Assembly: GCA_025355765.1 (NCBI GenBank)
Contig: JANXZB010000067.1
Span: 1 to 57,568 of the forward strand
Direction: 5' to 3'
DNA length: 57,568 nt
Source: Actinomycetes bacterium
GTDB lineage: Bacteria > Actinomycetota > Actinomycetes > Nanopelagicales > Nanopelagicaceae
The position numbers and the translations under genes were made by a program. The notes under the pieces are model-generated. The model searched no databases. It was not told the DNA's origin and was given only the letters and a program-made list of their open reading frames with translations. Position 1 is the first letter of the stretch. Every line of letters begins with the position of its first letter. Of this stretch, positions 8,210-16,587 are shown piece after piece.

Positions 8210-9130
8210 ATGAGCGGAGCAGCGCCTCTTGTTGAAATCGAACATTTTGGAATGGATTTTGGCAAGAAGAACGTAATTCGCGACCTGTCCTTTGAAATCC
8301 GAGCAGGCGAGACCTTTGGACTTCTCGGGAGCAACGGATCCGGGAAGACGACCACGATTCGCGCTCTGCTCGGAATCTATCTGCCTACACGAGGAACTCT
8401 AAAGATCAATGGACGCGCCTTCCAGCCCGAAAACGGAATCAGACTTGGCTATCTCCCGGAGGAACGTGGACTCTACAAGAAGGAATCCGTCATCGATGTT
8501 ATGGTCTATTTCGGAAAACTAAAAGGGCTCAGTCGTGATGCGGCCTATAAATGGTCCGTTAATTATCTCGAACAAGTGGATCTTAGTGATAAGGAAAAGA
8601 TCTCAGTCGACAAATTATCCAGCGGTGAACAACAGAAGATTCAACTCGGTGTAACCATAATGAACAACCCTGATCTACTCATACTGGATGAGCCGACAAA
8701 AGGTTTCGACCCAGTCAACCGGCGCCTATTGATGAATCTCGTTGATGCCCAGAAGAAACTTGGCTCGACAGTTCTCATGGTGACTCATCAGATGGAGGAA
8801 GTCGAGCGCCTCTGTGATCGAATCATCCTTCTAAGAGATGGTGTCAGCCGCGCATACGGCACGGTCGAGGAAGTTCAAGATGAATTTGGAAGCGTTCTGA
8901 TCCATTTAGAACACCAGGGGCGGATCCCCCATTCGGACAAGTACATGATCATCGAAGACGGTGAATCCGACTCCAAACTCGAAGTAGTTGGCGGAGCGAA
9001 TTCGGCCGACATTTTGCGAGATCTCATCGAATCGGGAATGAGCATAAGTAAATTCACCCCAATGCGTAAATCGCTCGACGACATCTTTGTTGAAATCTAC
9101 GGCCGTGAAGAACTGCAGAAGGAGGGATGA
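8210..9130 (+). CDS. ABC transporter ATP-binding protein (NatA-like exporter)
   Basis: A 306-residue ATPase. Walker A is GLLGSNGSGKTTTIRALLG, the signature is KLSSGEQQKIQLGV, and Walker B is LLILDEPTKGFDPVNR with the switch His in VTHQMEE. A C-terminal extension of about 90 residues (DUF4162-like) is typical of NatA/YhaQ exporters. It energises the permease encoded immediately downstream, with which it overlaps by ATGA. The transported substrate is unknown; NatAB systems export sodium ions or peptides. Confidence 0.92.
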   Translation: MSGAAPLVEIEHFGMDFGKKNVIRDLSFEIRAGETFGLLGSNGSGKTTTIRALLGIYLPTRGTLKINGRAFQPENGIRLGYLPEERGLYKKESVIDVMVYFGKLKGLSRDAAYKWSVNYLEQVDLSDKEKISVDKLSSGEQQKIQLGVTIMNNPDLLILDEPTKGFDPVNRRLLMNLVDAQKKLGSTVLMVTHQMEEVERLCDRIILLRDGVSRAYGTVEEVQDEFGSVLIHLEHQGRIPHSDKYMIIEDGESDSKLEVVGGANSADILRDLIESGMSISKFTPMRKSLDDIFVEIYGREELQKEG

Positions 9131-10347
9131 AGGTGGCCCAACATAATCTCTCCAATGTGGTCGCTTTTGAAATCATGCGGACCGTCAAGAAGAAAAGGTT
9201 CTGGATAGGCATGCTTGCGATGCCGCTGATGATTGTCGTGATCTTCGCCCTAGTCATTTTCGACAACAGCCACGCAAAATCTACTCAAAGGGCCCAGAAG
9301 AATGCCCATTTCACCTTTGAATATTTCGATCAATCGAACTTAATCGACACCAACATTGTCGCCAAACTAAAAGGCCACACGGCCGCGAGCATCCAAGACG
9401 GAATCGCATCCGTGAAGTCAGGAAAGGTGGATGCCTTCTTCTCGTATCCGGCGCATCCTTCAAAAACGGCCACCACCATTTATGGAAAGGACAAAGGCGT
9501 CTTTGAAAACGGGAAATACTCCTCGGTTGCGATCGTGATCCTGCAGACAAGCGTGCAAGAGAAGATTGGCTCGGCAGAACTCAGCGCCATTGAGCGAGGC
9601 GGTATCAAGTCGACCACGATCACTTATAAGGAGGGAGTAGTTGCAGGGGGGATAAATGCCCTGATTCCGTCAATGCTTTTCTTGGTCGTCTTCTACATCA
9701 TCATTATTCTTCTTGGAAACCAGATGCTCACGTCAACTCTCGATGAGAAGGAAAATCGCGTGACGGAGATGATACTGACGACGATAAACCCGACAAATCT
9801 CATTCTTGGGAAAGTCGTGTCGCTCTTTACTCTGGGCGTTCTGCAAATGGTGATCTTTGCCCTGCCATTTATCGTGGGGTACTCGTTCTTCAAGAGCGAG
9901 CTTCACTTGCCGAACATTGATTTCTCACACCTCGTCTTTGACCCCCAACAAATGACGTTGGGCGCCCTCATGCTTCTTGGTGGCTTCGCCCTCTTCACCG
10001 GAACCCTCGTTGCCCTCGGGGCGGCAATGCCGACCGCAAAGGATGCGGGGCCGATTTTCGGCGGACTCATCACCATGATCTTCATTCCCTTCTACGCCTT
10101 CTCCCTTATCGCCAGTTCTCCAAATGCGCTGATTGTTCGGATCTTCTCCTACTTCCCTTATTCGGCCCCTGTCACTGGAATGCTCCGCAACGGTTTTGGC
10201 ACCCTTCCACTTTGGCAAGGCATTATTGTGATCATCGAACTATGGGTTCTCTCGGCAATAGTCCTTCGCCTGGCCGTGCGCCTATTCCGCTACGGTTCCA
10301 TTGAATATTCTCGAAAATTATCCATCCGGGAGATATTCTCTGCGTGA
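9127..10347 (+). CDS. ABC-2 type permease (NatB-like)
   Basis: A 406-residue membrane protein. It has one N-terminal membrane helix (residues ~20-40), a long extracytoplasmic region (~45-175), and then five to six helices from about residue 180. The motif LDEKENRVTEMILTTINP after the second helix is characteristic of NatB/YhaP permeases. It is the membrane partner of the upstream ATPase. Its start overlaps that gene's stop (ATGA) and its stop overlaps the following GNAT start (GTGA), so translation is coupled. Confidence 0.92.
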   Translation: MKVAQHNLSNVVAFEIMRTVKKKRFWIGMLAMPLMIVVIFALVIFDNSHAKSTQRAQKNAHFTFEYFDQSNLIDTNIVAKLKGHTAASIQDGIASVKSGKVDAFFSYPAHPSKTATTIYGKDKGVFENGKYSSVAIVILQTSVQEKIGSAELSAIERGGIKSTTITYKEGVVAGGINALIPSMLFLVVFYIIIILLGNQMLTSTLDEKENRVTEMILTTINPTNLILGKVVSLFTLGVLQMVIFALPFIVGYSFFKSELHLPNIDFSHLVFDPQQMTLGALMLLGGFALFTGTLVALGAAMPTAKDAGPIFGGLITMIFIPFYAFSLIASSPNALIVRIFSYFPYSAPVTGMLRNGFGTLPLWQGIIVIIELWVLSAIVLRLAVRLFRYGSIEYSRKLSIREIFSA

Positions 10348-11222
10348 CACAATTGCCCATGCGAATTGAACTCCTGACTTCGGCCAAAGAATTCCTAGTT
10401 CGCACTCAATCGCTGCGGGCTGCTGATCCTTTCAGGACAAACATTTTAGGCAGCGTCGCTACCGCGGTCGCAGATGGATCGCTCACCTACGACGAATACC
10501 GTTGGTGGGTTCTGATCGATAACCAAGGACAGACGATTGGGGCGGCTATGCGTACTGCTCCGCACGGAATGGTCCTCTCGCCGATGCCGATGGATGTAAT
10601 TGCTGATTTGGCCCGCGCCGTTTCTCTCGGAGACGATGAACTTCCCAGTGTCTCAGGGCCAATTGCAGTGGTTGAGAAATTCGTTGACGTGTATCGAAGC
10701 ACTGGAAGCCTCGGCTCTCATCGCCGCGCAGAACTTGATGATCTATCACTGCTATACGCCCTCAATGAATTGACTATGCCGTCCGTCAAAGGCGAAATGT
10801 CGGTTGCATCGTCCGAGGACTTCGAACTCATTCTCGAGTGGTATATGAAATTCGGAAAAGACGCGGGTGTTTTCATGCCCAATCCGCAAGGATCGATCAA
10901 GGCGGGTTTAGGACGCAACTCCTATCGTTTCTGGTCGGTTGACGGTGAGAAAGTCTGCTTGGCGGGACACGCCCCGCTGGTTGATACGCCGGATGGAACC
11001 GTTGCCAGAATTGGTCCTGTTTACACCCCTCCAGGGCGGCGTCGAAATGGATATGCAGGTGCACTGACCGCCAGGTTGTCGCAGGAATTGGTCGAACAAG
11101 GTGCCAAGGCCATGCTGTACACCGATGCCGCAAACCCTACGAGCAACAGTGTCTATCAGAGGATTGGGTACGAGCTCATCGATAAGAATGCGATGTACAA
11201 GTTCGTGACAGAGAATGCTTAA
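10344..11222 (+). CDS. GNAT-family N-acetyltransferase
   Basis: A 292-residue protein whose C-terminal third is a GNAT domain: ARIGPVYTPPGRRRNGYAG is the acetyl-CoA loop, followed by LYTDAANPTSNSVYQRIGY. The N-terminal part is a divergent region seen in larger GNATs of the FR47/Eis-like kind. Substrate is unknown. It sits between an exporter and an MFS transporter with overlapping stop/start codons on both sides, so it may modify a compound handled by those transporters (inference). Confidence 0.88.
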   Translation: MTQLPMRIELLTSAKEFLVRTQSLRAADPFRTNILGSVATAVADGSLTYDEYRWWVLIDNQGQTIGAAMRTAPHGMVLSPMPMDVIADLARAVSLGDDELPSVSGPIAVVEKFVDVYRSTGSLGSHRRAELDDLSLLYALNELTMPSVKGEMSVASSEDFELILEWYMKFGKDAGVFMPNPQGSIKAGLGRNSYRFWSVDGEKVCLAGHAPLVDTPDGTVARIGPVYTPPGRRRNGYAGALTARLSQELVEQGAKAMLYTDAANPTSNSVYQRIGYELIDKNAMYKFVTENA

Positions 11223-12435
11223 CGACCTGCGCGAGCTCTCCCGATTCCCTGGCTTCCTCCCTTTGATCTTCTCGCGATTTATCTCCAATGTGGGAAACGG
11301 ACTCTCCCCCATTGCCCTTGCGTACGGAGTTTTGAGTTTGAAGGGCGCAACTGGTACCGACCTAAGTCTGGTTATGGCAGCGCGAATTGCGCCAATGATT
11401 ATCTTCATGCTCCTTGGTGGAGTGATCGGTGATCGATTCACGAGAAATCGCATTGTCGGAGGAAGTGATGTGATTGGAAGCCTTCTCGCTGGAACGAGCG
11501 CAATTTCATTCATCGCGGGATTCGCCAGTGTGCCTCTCCTCTGCCTTATGGGTGGCTTATTTGGAATCCTGAACGCCCTGTGGTGGCCAGCCATGTCTGG
11601 TGTCCTTCCAGAAATACTTCCCAAGGAATCTCTTCAAAAAGGAAATGCTGTTGTCGGCCTCCTGAGCAATTTTGGCTTTGTATTCGGCGCACTCGTGGGC
11701 GGAACCGTGGTGACGCTCTTCGGTTCTGGGTGGGCGTTGCTTGTCGATGCAATCACTTTCATGATTGCCGGATTGCTGGTGTGGAATATCAACTTGCCGC
11801 CGATGCCAGAGCGTGAGAAGAATTCGATGCTTCATGATCTCAAAATCGGATGGTTCGAATTTATCTCGCGATCTTGGGTAGTGGCTATCGTCATTGGTTT
11901 CACTTTTATGAACCTCTGCTTCGAAGCAACGCTTTCAGTTTTGGGACCCTTGGCATATAACTCTGGAGGACATGGTCCCCGTAACTGGTCCTTCAATCTT
12001 GCTGCCATTACAGCCGGGATGATCGCCGGTGGCATCGCCTCATTCAAGATTCACTTCTCCCGGCCCCTTGTACTCGGGATGCTGTCAATCGCCCTTGTCC
12101 CCATTTGGATTTATTCGATGGGGTTCCAACTCTTCCTACCCATCGTCTTACTTGGTGCATTTGTCGCAGGGGTCGCAGTGGAGATCTTCTCCGTCGTCTG
12201 GGGAACATCCATGCAGACCCATATCCCCGAGGAGTCATACTCTCGCGTCGTTTCCTATGACGCGTTCGGCTCATATGCGCTAGCCCCAATGGGTATCGCC
12301 TTCGCCGGTCCGATCGCCAGCTGGATTGGAACGCCACATACCCTCGTCATCGCGGCGAGTATCACTCTGGTGGCGGCGTTACTACCTTTGACATTGAAAT
12401 CCGTCAGAGGTTTGAAATATCAAGCAGTAAATTGA
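11215..12435 (+). CDS. MFS transporter (MFS_3/EntS-like)
   Basis: A 406-residue protein with about twelve hydrophobic helices. The first MFS loop is GGVIGDRFTRNRIVGGSD, matching the G-x-x-x-D-R-x-x-R motif A. The second half opens around IVIGFTFMNLCFEATL. It resembles the MFS_3 group of exporters, to which the enterobactin exporter EntS and macrolide efflux proteins belong. It is the last gene of the coupled run 8210-12435, its ATG lying inside the end of the GNAT gene. Confidence 0.9.
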   Translation: MLNDLRELSRFPGFLPLIFSRFISNVGNGLSPIALAYGVLSLKGATGTDLSLVMAARIAPMIIFMLLGGVIGDRFTRNRIVGGSDVIGSLLAGTSAISFIAGFASVPLLCLMGGLFGILNALWWPAMSGVLPEILPKESLQKGNAVVGLLSNFGFVFGALVGGTVVTLFGSGWALLVDAITFMIAGLLVWNINLPPMPEREKNSMLHDLKIGWFEFISRSWVVAIVIGFTFMNLCFEATLSVLGPLAYNSGGHGPRNWSFNLAAITAGMIAGGIASFKIHFSRPLVLGMLSIALVPIWIYSMGFQLFLPIVLLGAFVAGVAVEIFSVVWGTSMQTHIPEESYSRVVSYDAFGSYALAPMGIAFAGPIASWIGTPHTLVIAASITLVAALLPLTLKSVRGLKYQAVN

Positions 12436-12437
12436 TT

Positions 12438-12950
12438 TTATTCAGCATCGGTAGTGCCTGAATATATGTGAGACCAGACCTGGATGTCGTGAAGACCGTC
12501 TTTTCTTGCCTGTGCCTTGCGAAGCGTGCCTTCGTATTTAAAGCCAGCACTCTCCAATGCTTTCTGCTCTGCGAAATTTTCAATATCAGTCTGAGCTTCG
12601 ACTCGGACGATTCCTTGCCTGTGTAATTCTTCAGCTAGCAAGCGCTGTGCAATCGACCCGATGCCTTTGCCACGATACTCGTTCACTACGCTGATTCCGA
12701 TATTCAAAGATCTTGAGCCTGGGGTTGGGCCATACCAGACCGCATGCGCTGATAGATCACCGACCGCGATATCAGATTGATCCGCTCGTGTAAGCACTAT
12801 CAGCCAACGAGTGATAGCCAGATCCCGAACTTCCGGAGCCATCTCGCCCCATTCATCGTAAATACTTTTGCTCACTGGCCTTGGGTAGTCACCGTCAATT
12901 GCTCGGACGGAAATTGTTCCCAAACCTTCTAGAGAATTGTCATTATCCAC
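12438..12950 (-). CDS. GNAT-family N-acetyltransferase (RimJ/RimL-like)
   Basis: A 170-residue protein with the Acetyltransf_3 pattern: ISVVNEYRGKGIGSIAQRLL as the CoA loop, then RVEAQTDIENFAEQKALESAGFKYEG, the typical RimJ/RimL end. It acetylates an unknown amine. The start is GTG 12950. It converges on the MFS gene with only two bases between the stop codons and is transcribed away from the carbonic anhydrase gene. Confidence 0.87.
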   Translation of the reverse strand: MDNDNSLEGLGTISVRAIDGDYPRPVSKSIYDEWGEMAPEVRDLAITRWLIVLTRADQSDIAVGDLSAHAVWYGPTPGSRSLNIGISVVNEYRGKGIGSIAQRLLAEELHRQGIVRVEAQTDIENFAEQKALESAGFKYEGTLRKAQARKDGLHDIQVWSHIYSGTTDAE

Positions 12951-13099
12951 GGGTTCATCATAATCCAGTCTTTTACCGTTAGCACTTGCATCTGCTCTCT
13001 ATTCGCAACTAAGAAGTGCTTGTGAGAACTTTCATTCATATCTCGCTAATGTCGCGCCATTCCAAATTGGAAATCCAAAACATAGGAGAGGCATTTCCC

Positions 13100-13591
13100 A
13101 TGACGGTCACGAATGAATACTTAACAAATAACGTGGATTACGCGAAGAGTTTCACAGGGCCACTTCCTATGCCGCCTTCACGGCAGATCGCCATTGTGGC
13201 CTGCATGGATGCGCGGCTTAACGTCTACAAGCTACTTGGCATCAATGACGGCGAAGCGCACGTGATCCGCAATGCCGGAGGCGTCATTACAGACGACGAA
13301 ATTCGCTCACTTGCAATTAGCCAAAGGCTCCTTGGCACCAAGGAAATTGTGCTCATCCACCACACCGACTGCGGGATGTTGACTTTCACTGATGATGAGT
13401 TCAAGCGGGCGATCCATGAAGAAACCGGGATCAAGCCTGAATGGTCGCCGGAATCCTTTAGCGACATTACCGTCGACGTTAAGCAGTCTCTAAAGCGCGT
13501 GAAACGCAATCCCTTCCTTCCTCATCGCGATCAGGTCCGAGGTTTTATTTTCGATGTAGCGACGGGACTTCTTGAGGAAGTTCATGAGTAA
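13100..13591 (+). CDS. Beta-class carbonic anhydrase
   Basis: A 163-residue protein. It interconverts CO2 and bicarbonate. Zinc ligands are visible: Cys in IVACMDARL (with the Asp-Arg dyad) and the His/Cys pair in IHHTDCGM. The sequence HVIRNAGG is also conserved. The short form matches the Rv1284-type beta-CA of actinobacteria. The frame extends upstream to 13016, but ATG 13100 follows AGGAG at 13084-13088 and fits family length. It lies 40 bases upstream of a metY gene on the same strand and is probably co-transcribed with it. Confidence 0.92.
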   Translation: MTVTNEYLTNNVDYAKSFTGPLPMPPSRQIAIVACMDARLNVYKLLGINDGEAHVIRNAGGVITDDEIRSLAISQRLLGTKEIVLIHHTDCGMLTFTDDEFKRAIHEETGIKPEWSPESFSDITVDVKQSLKRVKRNPFLPHRDQVRGFIFDVATGLLEEVHE

Positions 13592-13631
13592 CCCTGTAGT
13601 CCAAATCAACTCTCTAGGAATGTGAGAAAAA

Positions 13632-14954
13632 ATGTCTGACGTCAAAGAATGGTCCTTCGAAACCCTCCAAATTCATGCAGGTCAAAGCGCCGACCCAACC
13701 ACCGGTGCCAGAGCACTTCCCCTTTACCAAACAACGGCATATCAATTCCGCGATACGACGCACGCTGCGAATCTTTTCGGTCTTGCAGAGCTCGGCAATA
13801 TCTATACCCGAATAAACAATCCCACTCAAGACGTCGTTGAACAGAGGCTCGCCGCCCTTGAAGGCGGAGTGGCTGCGCTGCTTCTGGCATCAGGATCGGC
13901 CGCCACAACTTTTTCGATACTCAATCTGGCCGAAGCGGGCGATCACATTGTTTCGAGCCCAAGTCTTTACGGGGGAACTTACAATCTCTTCCACTACACT
14001 TTTCCGAAATTCGGCATTGAGGTGACATTTGTTGAAGACCCCAATGATCTCGAATCGTGGCGGAAAGCAATTCGCCCTAACACAAAGGCATTTTTCGGCG
14101 AGACCATTGCCAACCCTAAGAATGAAATTCTCGATATTGATGGCGTTGCCAAAGTGGCACATGATTTCGGCGTTCCTCTCATCGTCGACAACACTGTGGC
14201 GACGCCCTACATCCTCCGCCCTATCGAACATGGTGCAGATGTTGTGGTCCATTCGGCAACGAAATTCCTCTCGGGTCATGGAAATACTGTGGTGGGGGCG
14301 ATCGTCGACGCCGGCAGATTTGATTACGCGAAATATCCTGAGCGTTTCAAGAACTTCAACGAGCCTGATGAGAGTTATCACGGCTTGGTCTATGCCCAAG
14401 CCTTAGGGGTGGGATCCGCGTTCGGGGCGAACCTTTCCTACATCTTCAAAATACGCCTGCAGTTGCTTAGAGATATTGGAGCCGCCGTCAGTCCGTTTAA
14501 TGCATGGCTCCTTGCTCAAGGCCTGGAAACTCTTAGCCTTCGGATTGATCGTCATTTGGAGAACGCGAAGGCCATTGCCGATTGGTTGGAGGCGCACGAG
14601 GATGTCGAGAAAGTAAACTACGCCTCTCTTGCGTCATCGCCATGGCATGAACTCGCCACCAAGTACACGCCAAAGGGTTCCGGCGCTGTCGTATCTTTCG
14701 AACTCAAGGGCGGAATTCAGTCAGGCAGGCGATTTGTTGAATCCCTCAAACTCTTCAGCCATGTCGCAAACATTGGCGATGTTAGATCCCTCGTCATTCA
14801 CCCAGCGACGACAACTCATTCGCAACTCAGCGCCCAAGAGCAATTGGATGCTGGAGTCACTCCCGGCCTTGTAAGACTAAGTCTGGGACTTGAAAACATC
14901 GCTGACATCAAGGCGGATCTCGAGAGTGGATTCACCGCTGCGCGGTCTTCTTGA
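13632..14954 (+). CDS. metY: O-acetylhomoserine sulfhydrylase (MetY), copy 2
   Basis: A 440-residue PLP enzyme colinear with the product of 4326-5645. Both share WSFETLQIHAGQ or WAFETLQIHAGQ, the TTAYQFRDT block, TRINNPTQDVVEQR, the PLP lysine motif ATKFLSGHG, and VRSLVIHPA-TTHSQL. Differences are spread over the whole length, as in an old duplication or separate acquisition rather than a recent copy. The expected role is homocysteine synthesis from O-acetylhomoserine. It follows the carbonic anhydrase and ends at a strong terminator. One copy may have shifted substrate (inference). Confidence 0.92.
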   Translation: MSDVKEWSFETLQIHAGQSADPTTGARALPLYQTTAYQFRDTTHAANLFGLAELGNIYTRINNPTQDVVEQRLAALEGGVAALLLASGSAATTFSILNLAEAGDHIVSSPSLYGGTYNLFHYTFPKFGIEVTFVEDPNDLESWRKAIRPNTKAFFGETIANPKNEILDIDGVAKVAHDFGVPLIVDNTVATPYILRPIEHGADVVVHSATKFLSGHGNTVVGAIVDAGRFDYAKYPERFKNFNEPDESYHGLVYAQALGVGSAFGANLSYIFKIRLQLLRDIGAAVSPFNAWLLAQGLETLSLRIDRHLENAKAIADWLEAHEDVEKVNYASLASSPWHELATKYTPKGSGAVVSFELKGGIQSGRRFVESLKLFSHVANIGDVRSLVIHPATTTHSQLSAQEQLDAGVTPGLVRLSLGLENIADIKADLESGFTAARSS

Positions 14955-14959
14955 CAGCG

Positions 14960-14998
14960 ACGCAGGCGCCCTTCGTATTCGAACGGCGCCTGCGTTTT
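14960..14998 (+). terminator. Rho-independent terminator after metY copy 2
   Basis: A perfect 11-base stem (ACGCAGGCGCC at 14960-14970 with its complement at 14985-14995), a 14-base loop, and TTTT at 14995-14998. It lies six bases after the metY stop codon, so it ends the carbonic anhydrase-metY transcript. Confidence 0.9.
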
Positions 14999-15026
14999 CA
15001 AACAATCGGGCGTAGACTTCCCAGAT

Positions 15027-15689
15027 ATGAAGGCCGTAAAGGAAGCGCCACCTGAGGTACCGCCACCGAGATTGCGTGGTTGGTTTCATTTAGGCGCAGC
15101 ACCTGTTGTCTTCGTGGCCTCGCTCGTGCTTTTCATATTGAGCAAGGACTCACTTAAGTTTGCTGTCGCCCTTTACTCTCTCACCGCAATCACGCTCTTC
15201 ACGGTCTCGGCCCTTTACCACCGCGTAAAATGGAGCCCTGCGAAAAAGAGAATATGGCGCCGATGGGATCATGCCAACATCAATTTGCTCATTGCCGGTT
15301 CGGTCACTCCATTTGCCGTGACTCTCCTTGATGGTCGCGACCGGACAATCTTGCTTTCTGTCATGTGGGCTGGCGCCATTATTGGAGTCGGTCTTCGGGT
15401 CTTCTGGCTGAATGCTCCTCGCTGGCTCTACGTCGCAAACTACCTCTTGTTGGGGTGGGGTGCCATCGTCTTTGCTCCAGCCATGTATCGCACGGGCGGC
15501 CTCTGGATTCTTATTCCAATCCTTTTGGGAGGCCTTTTCTATTCCCTCGGCGCCGTCTTCTACGCCCTCAAGCGCCCTGGACGATACGCGCGATATTTCG
15601 GCTTCCACGAGCTTTTCCATATATTTGTGATTGCGGCATGGATTTCCCAGTACATAGGGATCTCTATCGCCATCTATCGGCAGAATTAA
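15027..15689 (+). CDS. Hemolysin III family (PAQR/YqfA-like) membrane protein
   Basis: A 220-residue protein with seven hydrophobic helices. The conserved PAQR signature residues are present: SALYHR in helix 2, DHANINLLIAGS, and the C-terminal HELFHIFVI with paired His. These residues form a putative metal site in the PAQR superfamily. The bacterial function remains unclear despite the hemolysin III name. The N-terminus is proline-rich (residues 7-14). Confidence 0.9.
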   Translation: MKAVKEAPPEVPPPRLRGWFHLGAAPVVFVASLVLFILSKDSLKFAVALYSLTAITLFTVSALYHRVKWSPAKKRIWRRWDHANINLLIAGSVTPFAVTLLDGRDRTILLSVMWAGAIIGVGLRVFWLNAPRWLYVANYLLLGWGAIVFAPAMYRTGGLWILIPILLGGLFYSLGAVFYALKRPGRYARYFGFHELFHIFVIAAWISQYIGISIAIYRQN

Positions 15690-15787
15690 GGCTATTTCGC
15701 AATTCGGAGATCAGGCACTTTTGACGCCTTCCCATGTTGCTCTAACCTGTCCTCCTGTAGGTAATTAGCGACAAGGGGCCTGTGGCA

Positions 15788-16582
15788 ATGAGTGAGAAGA
15801 GTTCCTTCCTTAACTGGGTCGGATTTAAAGGCGAAGAAACAAACGCTCCCGGATCAGTTGACCGAATCAGAGAACTCGAAGCACAGTTATCCGACCTGCG
15901 CGCGCGGCGCGACATTACGGCCTTGTCAAAGGAAGAGTTCGAAATCCTGGCAACAGAGACGGCGATGACGATCATCAAGTCCGCCCAGTTGCGCGAGGCA
16001 AAAGCACAGGCATTGGCCGATCGCGTTCAGAACGAGACGGCGCGCGCCGCCAAGGACGCACTTGAAAGCGCCGAGCAGAAGGCTAAGTCCCTGCTCACCG
16101 GCGCCGAAACTCGCGGGCGCAAATATTTGCAAGCCGCTGAAACCGAAGCACAAGAATTGCGCGAGAAGATCGAACTTGAAGCCGAGACACTTCTGGAGAA
16201 CAAGAAGCGCGAGGCCCTCCATCTCACCACGACCGCACGACGTGAAGGCGATCGCCTCATAGGAGAGGCAACCCACGAGATCCGGGAATATCGCCAGTGG
16301 CTATCCGGGGTGATCTCTGAGGCAGAGCGGCTCTACAAAGTTCAAACCCAATCTTTAGACGCCGCCGAAAGCGCCATCCACCAATCTCGCTCCAGATTGG
16401 AATCAGCATTTCAACACTTGGCCCAACTTCAAAAGAGCGTCATCGAAAGTCTCAATGCCGATGACACGGTGGTAAAGAACGGGCCAATAAAAGTTGTCAG
16501 TGAGCGAACCAAGCCTGCCCTCGAAGCGCCTCACCGACCAGCAAAGAAAGCGACCAAGAAAACCGCCGTTAAGCGGAAGTAG
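15788..16582 (+). CDS. Coiled-coil protein with Lys-rich C-terminal tail (DivIVA/Scy-like)
   Basis: A protein of about 264 residues, dominated by a long heptad-like, Glu/Ala/Arg/Lys-rich coiled coil from about residue 25 to 225. Segments such as EQKAKSLLTGAETRGRKYL recall the repeats of actinobacterial DivIVA/Wag31 and Scy polar-growth proteins, but the N-terminal DivIVA domain is not seen. The last ~15 residues are a basic KKATKK-type tail, like the N-terminal tail of the protein encoded at 18398-19282. ATG 15788 is chosen over GTG 15782 because AAGGGG at 15773-15778 is then well spaced. No exact family is recognised. Confidence 0.6.
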   Translation: MSEKSSFLNWVGFKGEETNAPGSVDRIRELEAQLSDLRARRDITALSKEEFEILATETAMTIIKSAQLREAKAQALADRVQNETARAAKDALESAEQKAKSLLTGAETRGRKYLQAAETEAQELREKIELEAETLLENKKREALHLTTTARREGDRLIGEATHEIREYRQWLSGVISEAERLYKVQTQSLDAAESAIHQSRSRLESAFQHLAQLQKSVIESLNADDTVVKNGPIKVVSERTKPALEAPHRPAKKATKKTAVKRK

Positions 16583-16587
16583 TTAGC

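Noticed and set aside
10908-11624. 238-codon minus-strand frame over the GNAT and MFS genes
   Set aside because: It overlaps two clearly recognisable genes and its product is Pro/Arg/Thr-rich without family features.
12951-13099. Possible SAM-type riboswitch upstream of the carbonic anhydrase-metY pair
   Set aside because: No paired stems or conserved core of known methionine-related riboswitches could be traced by eye.
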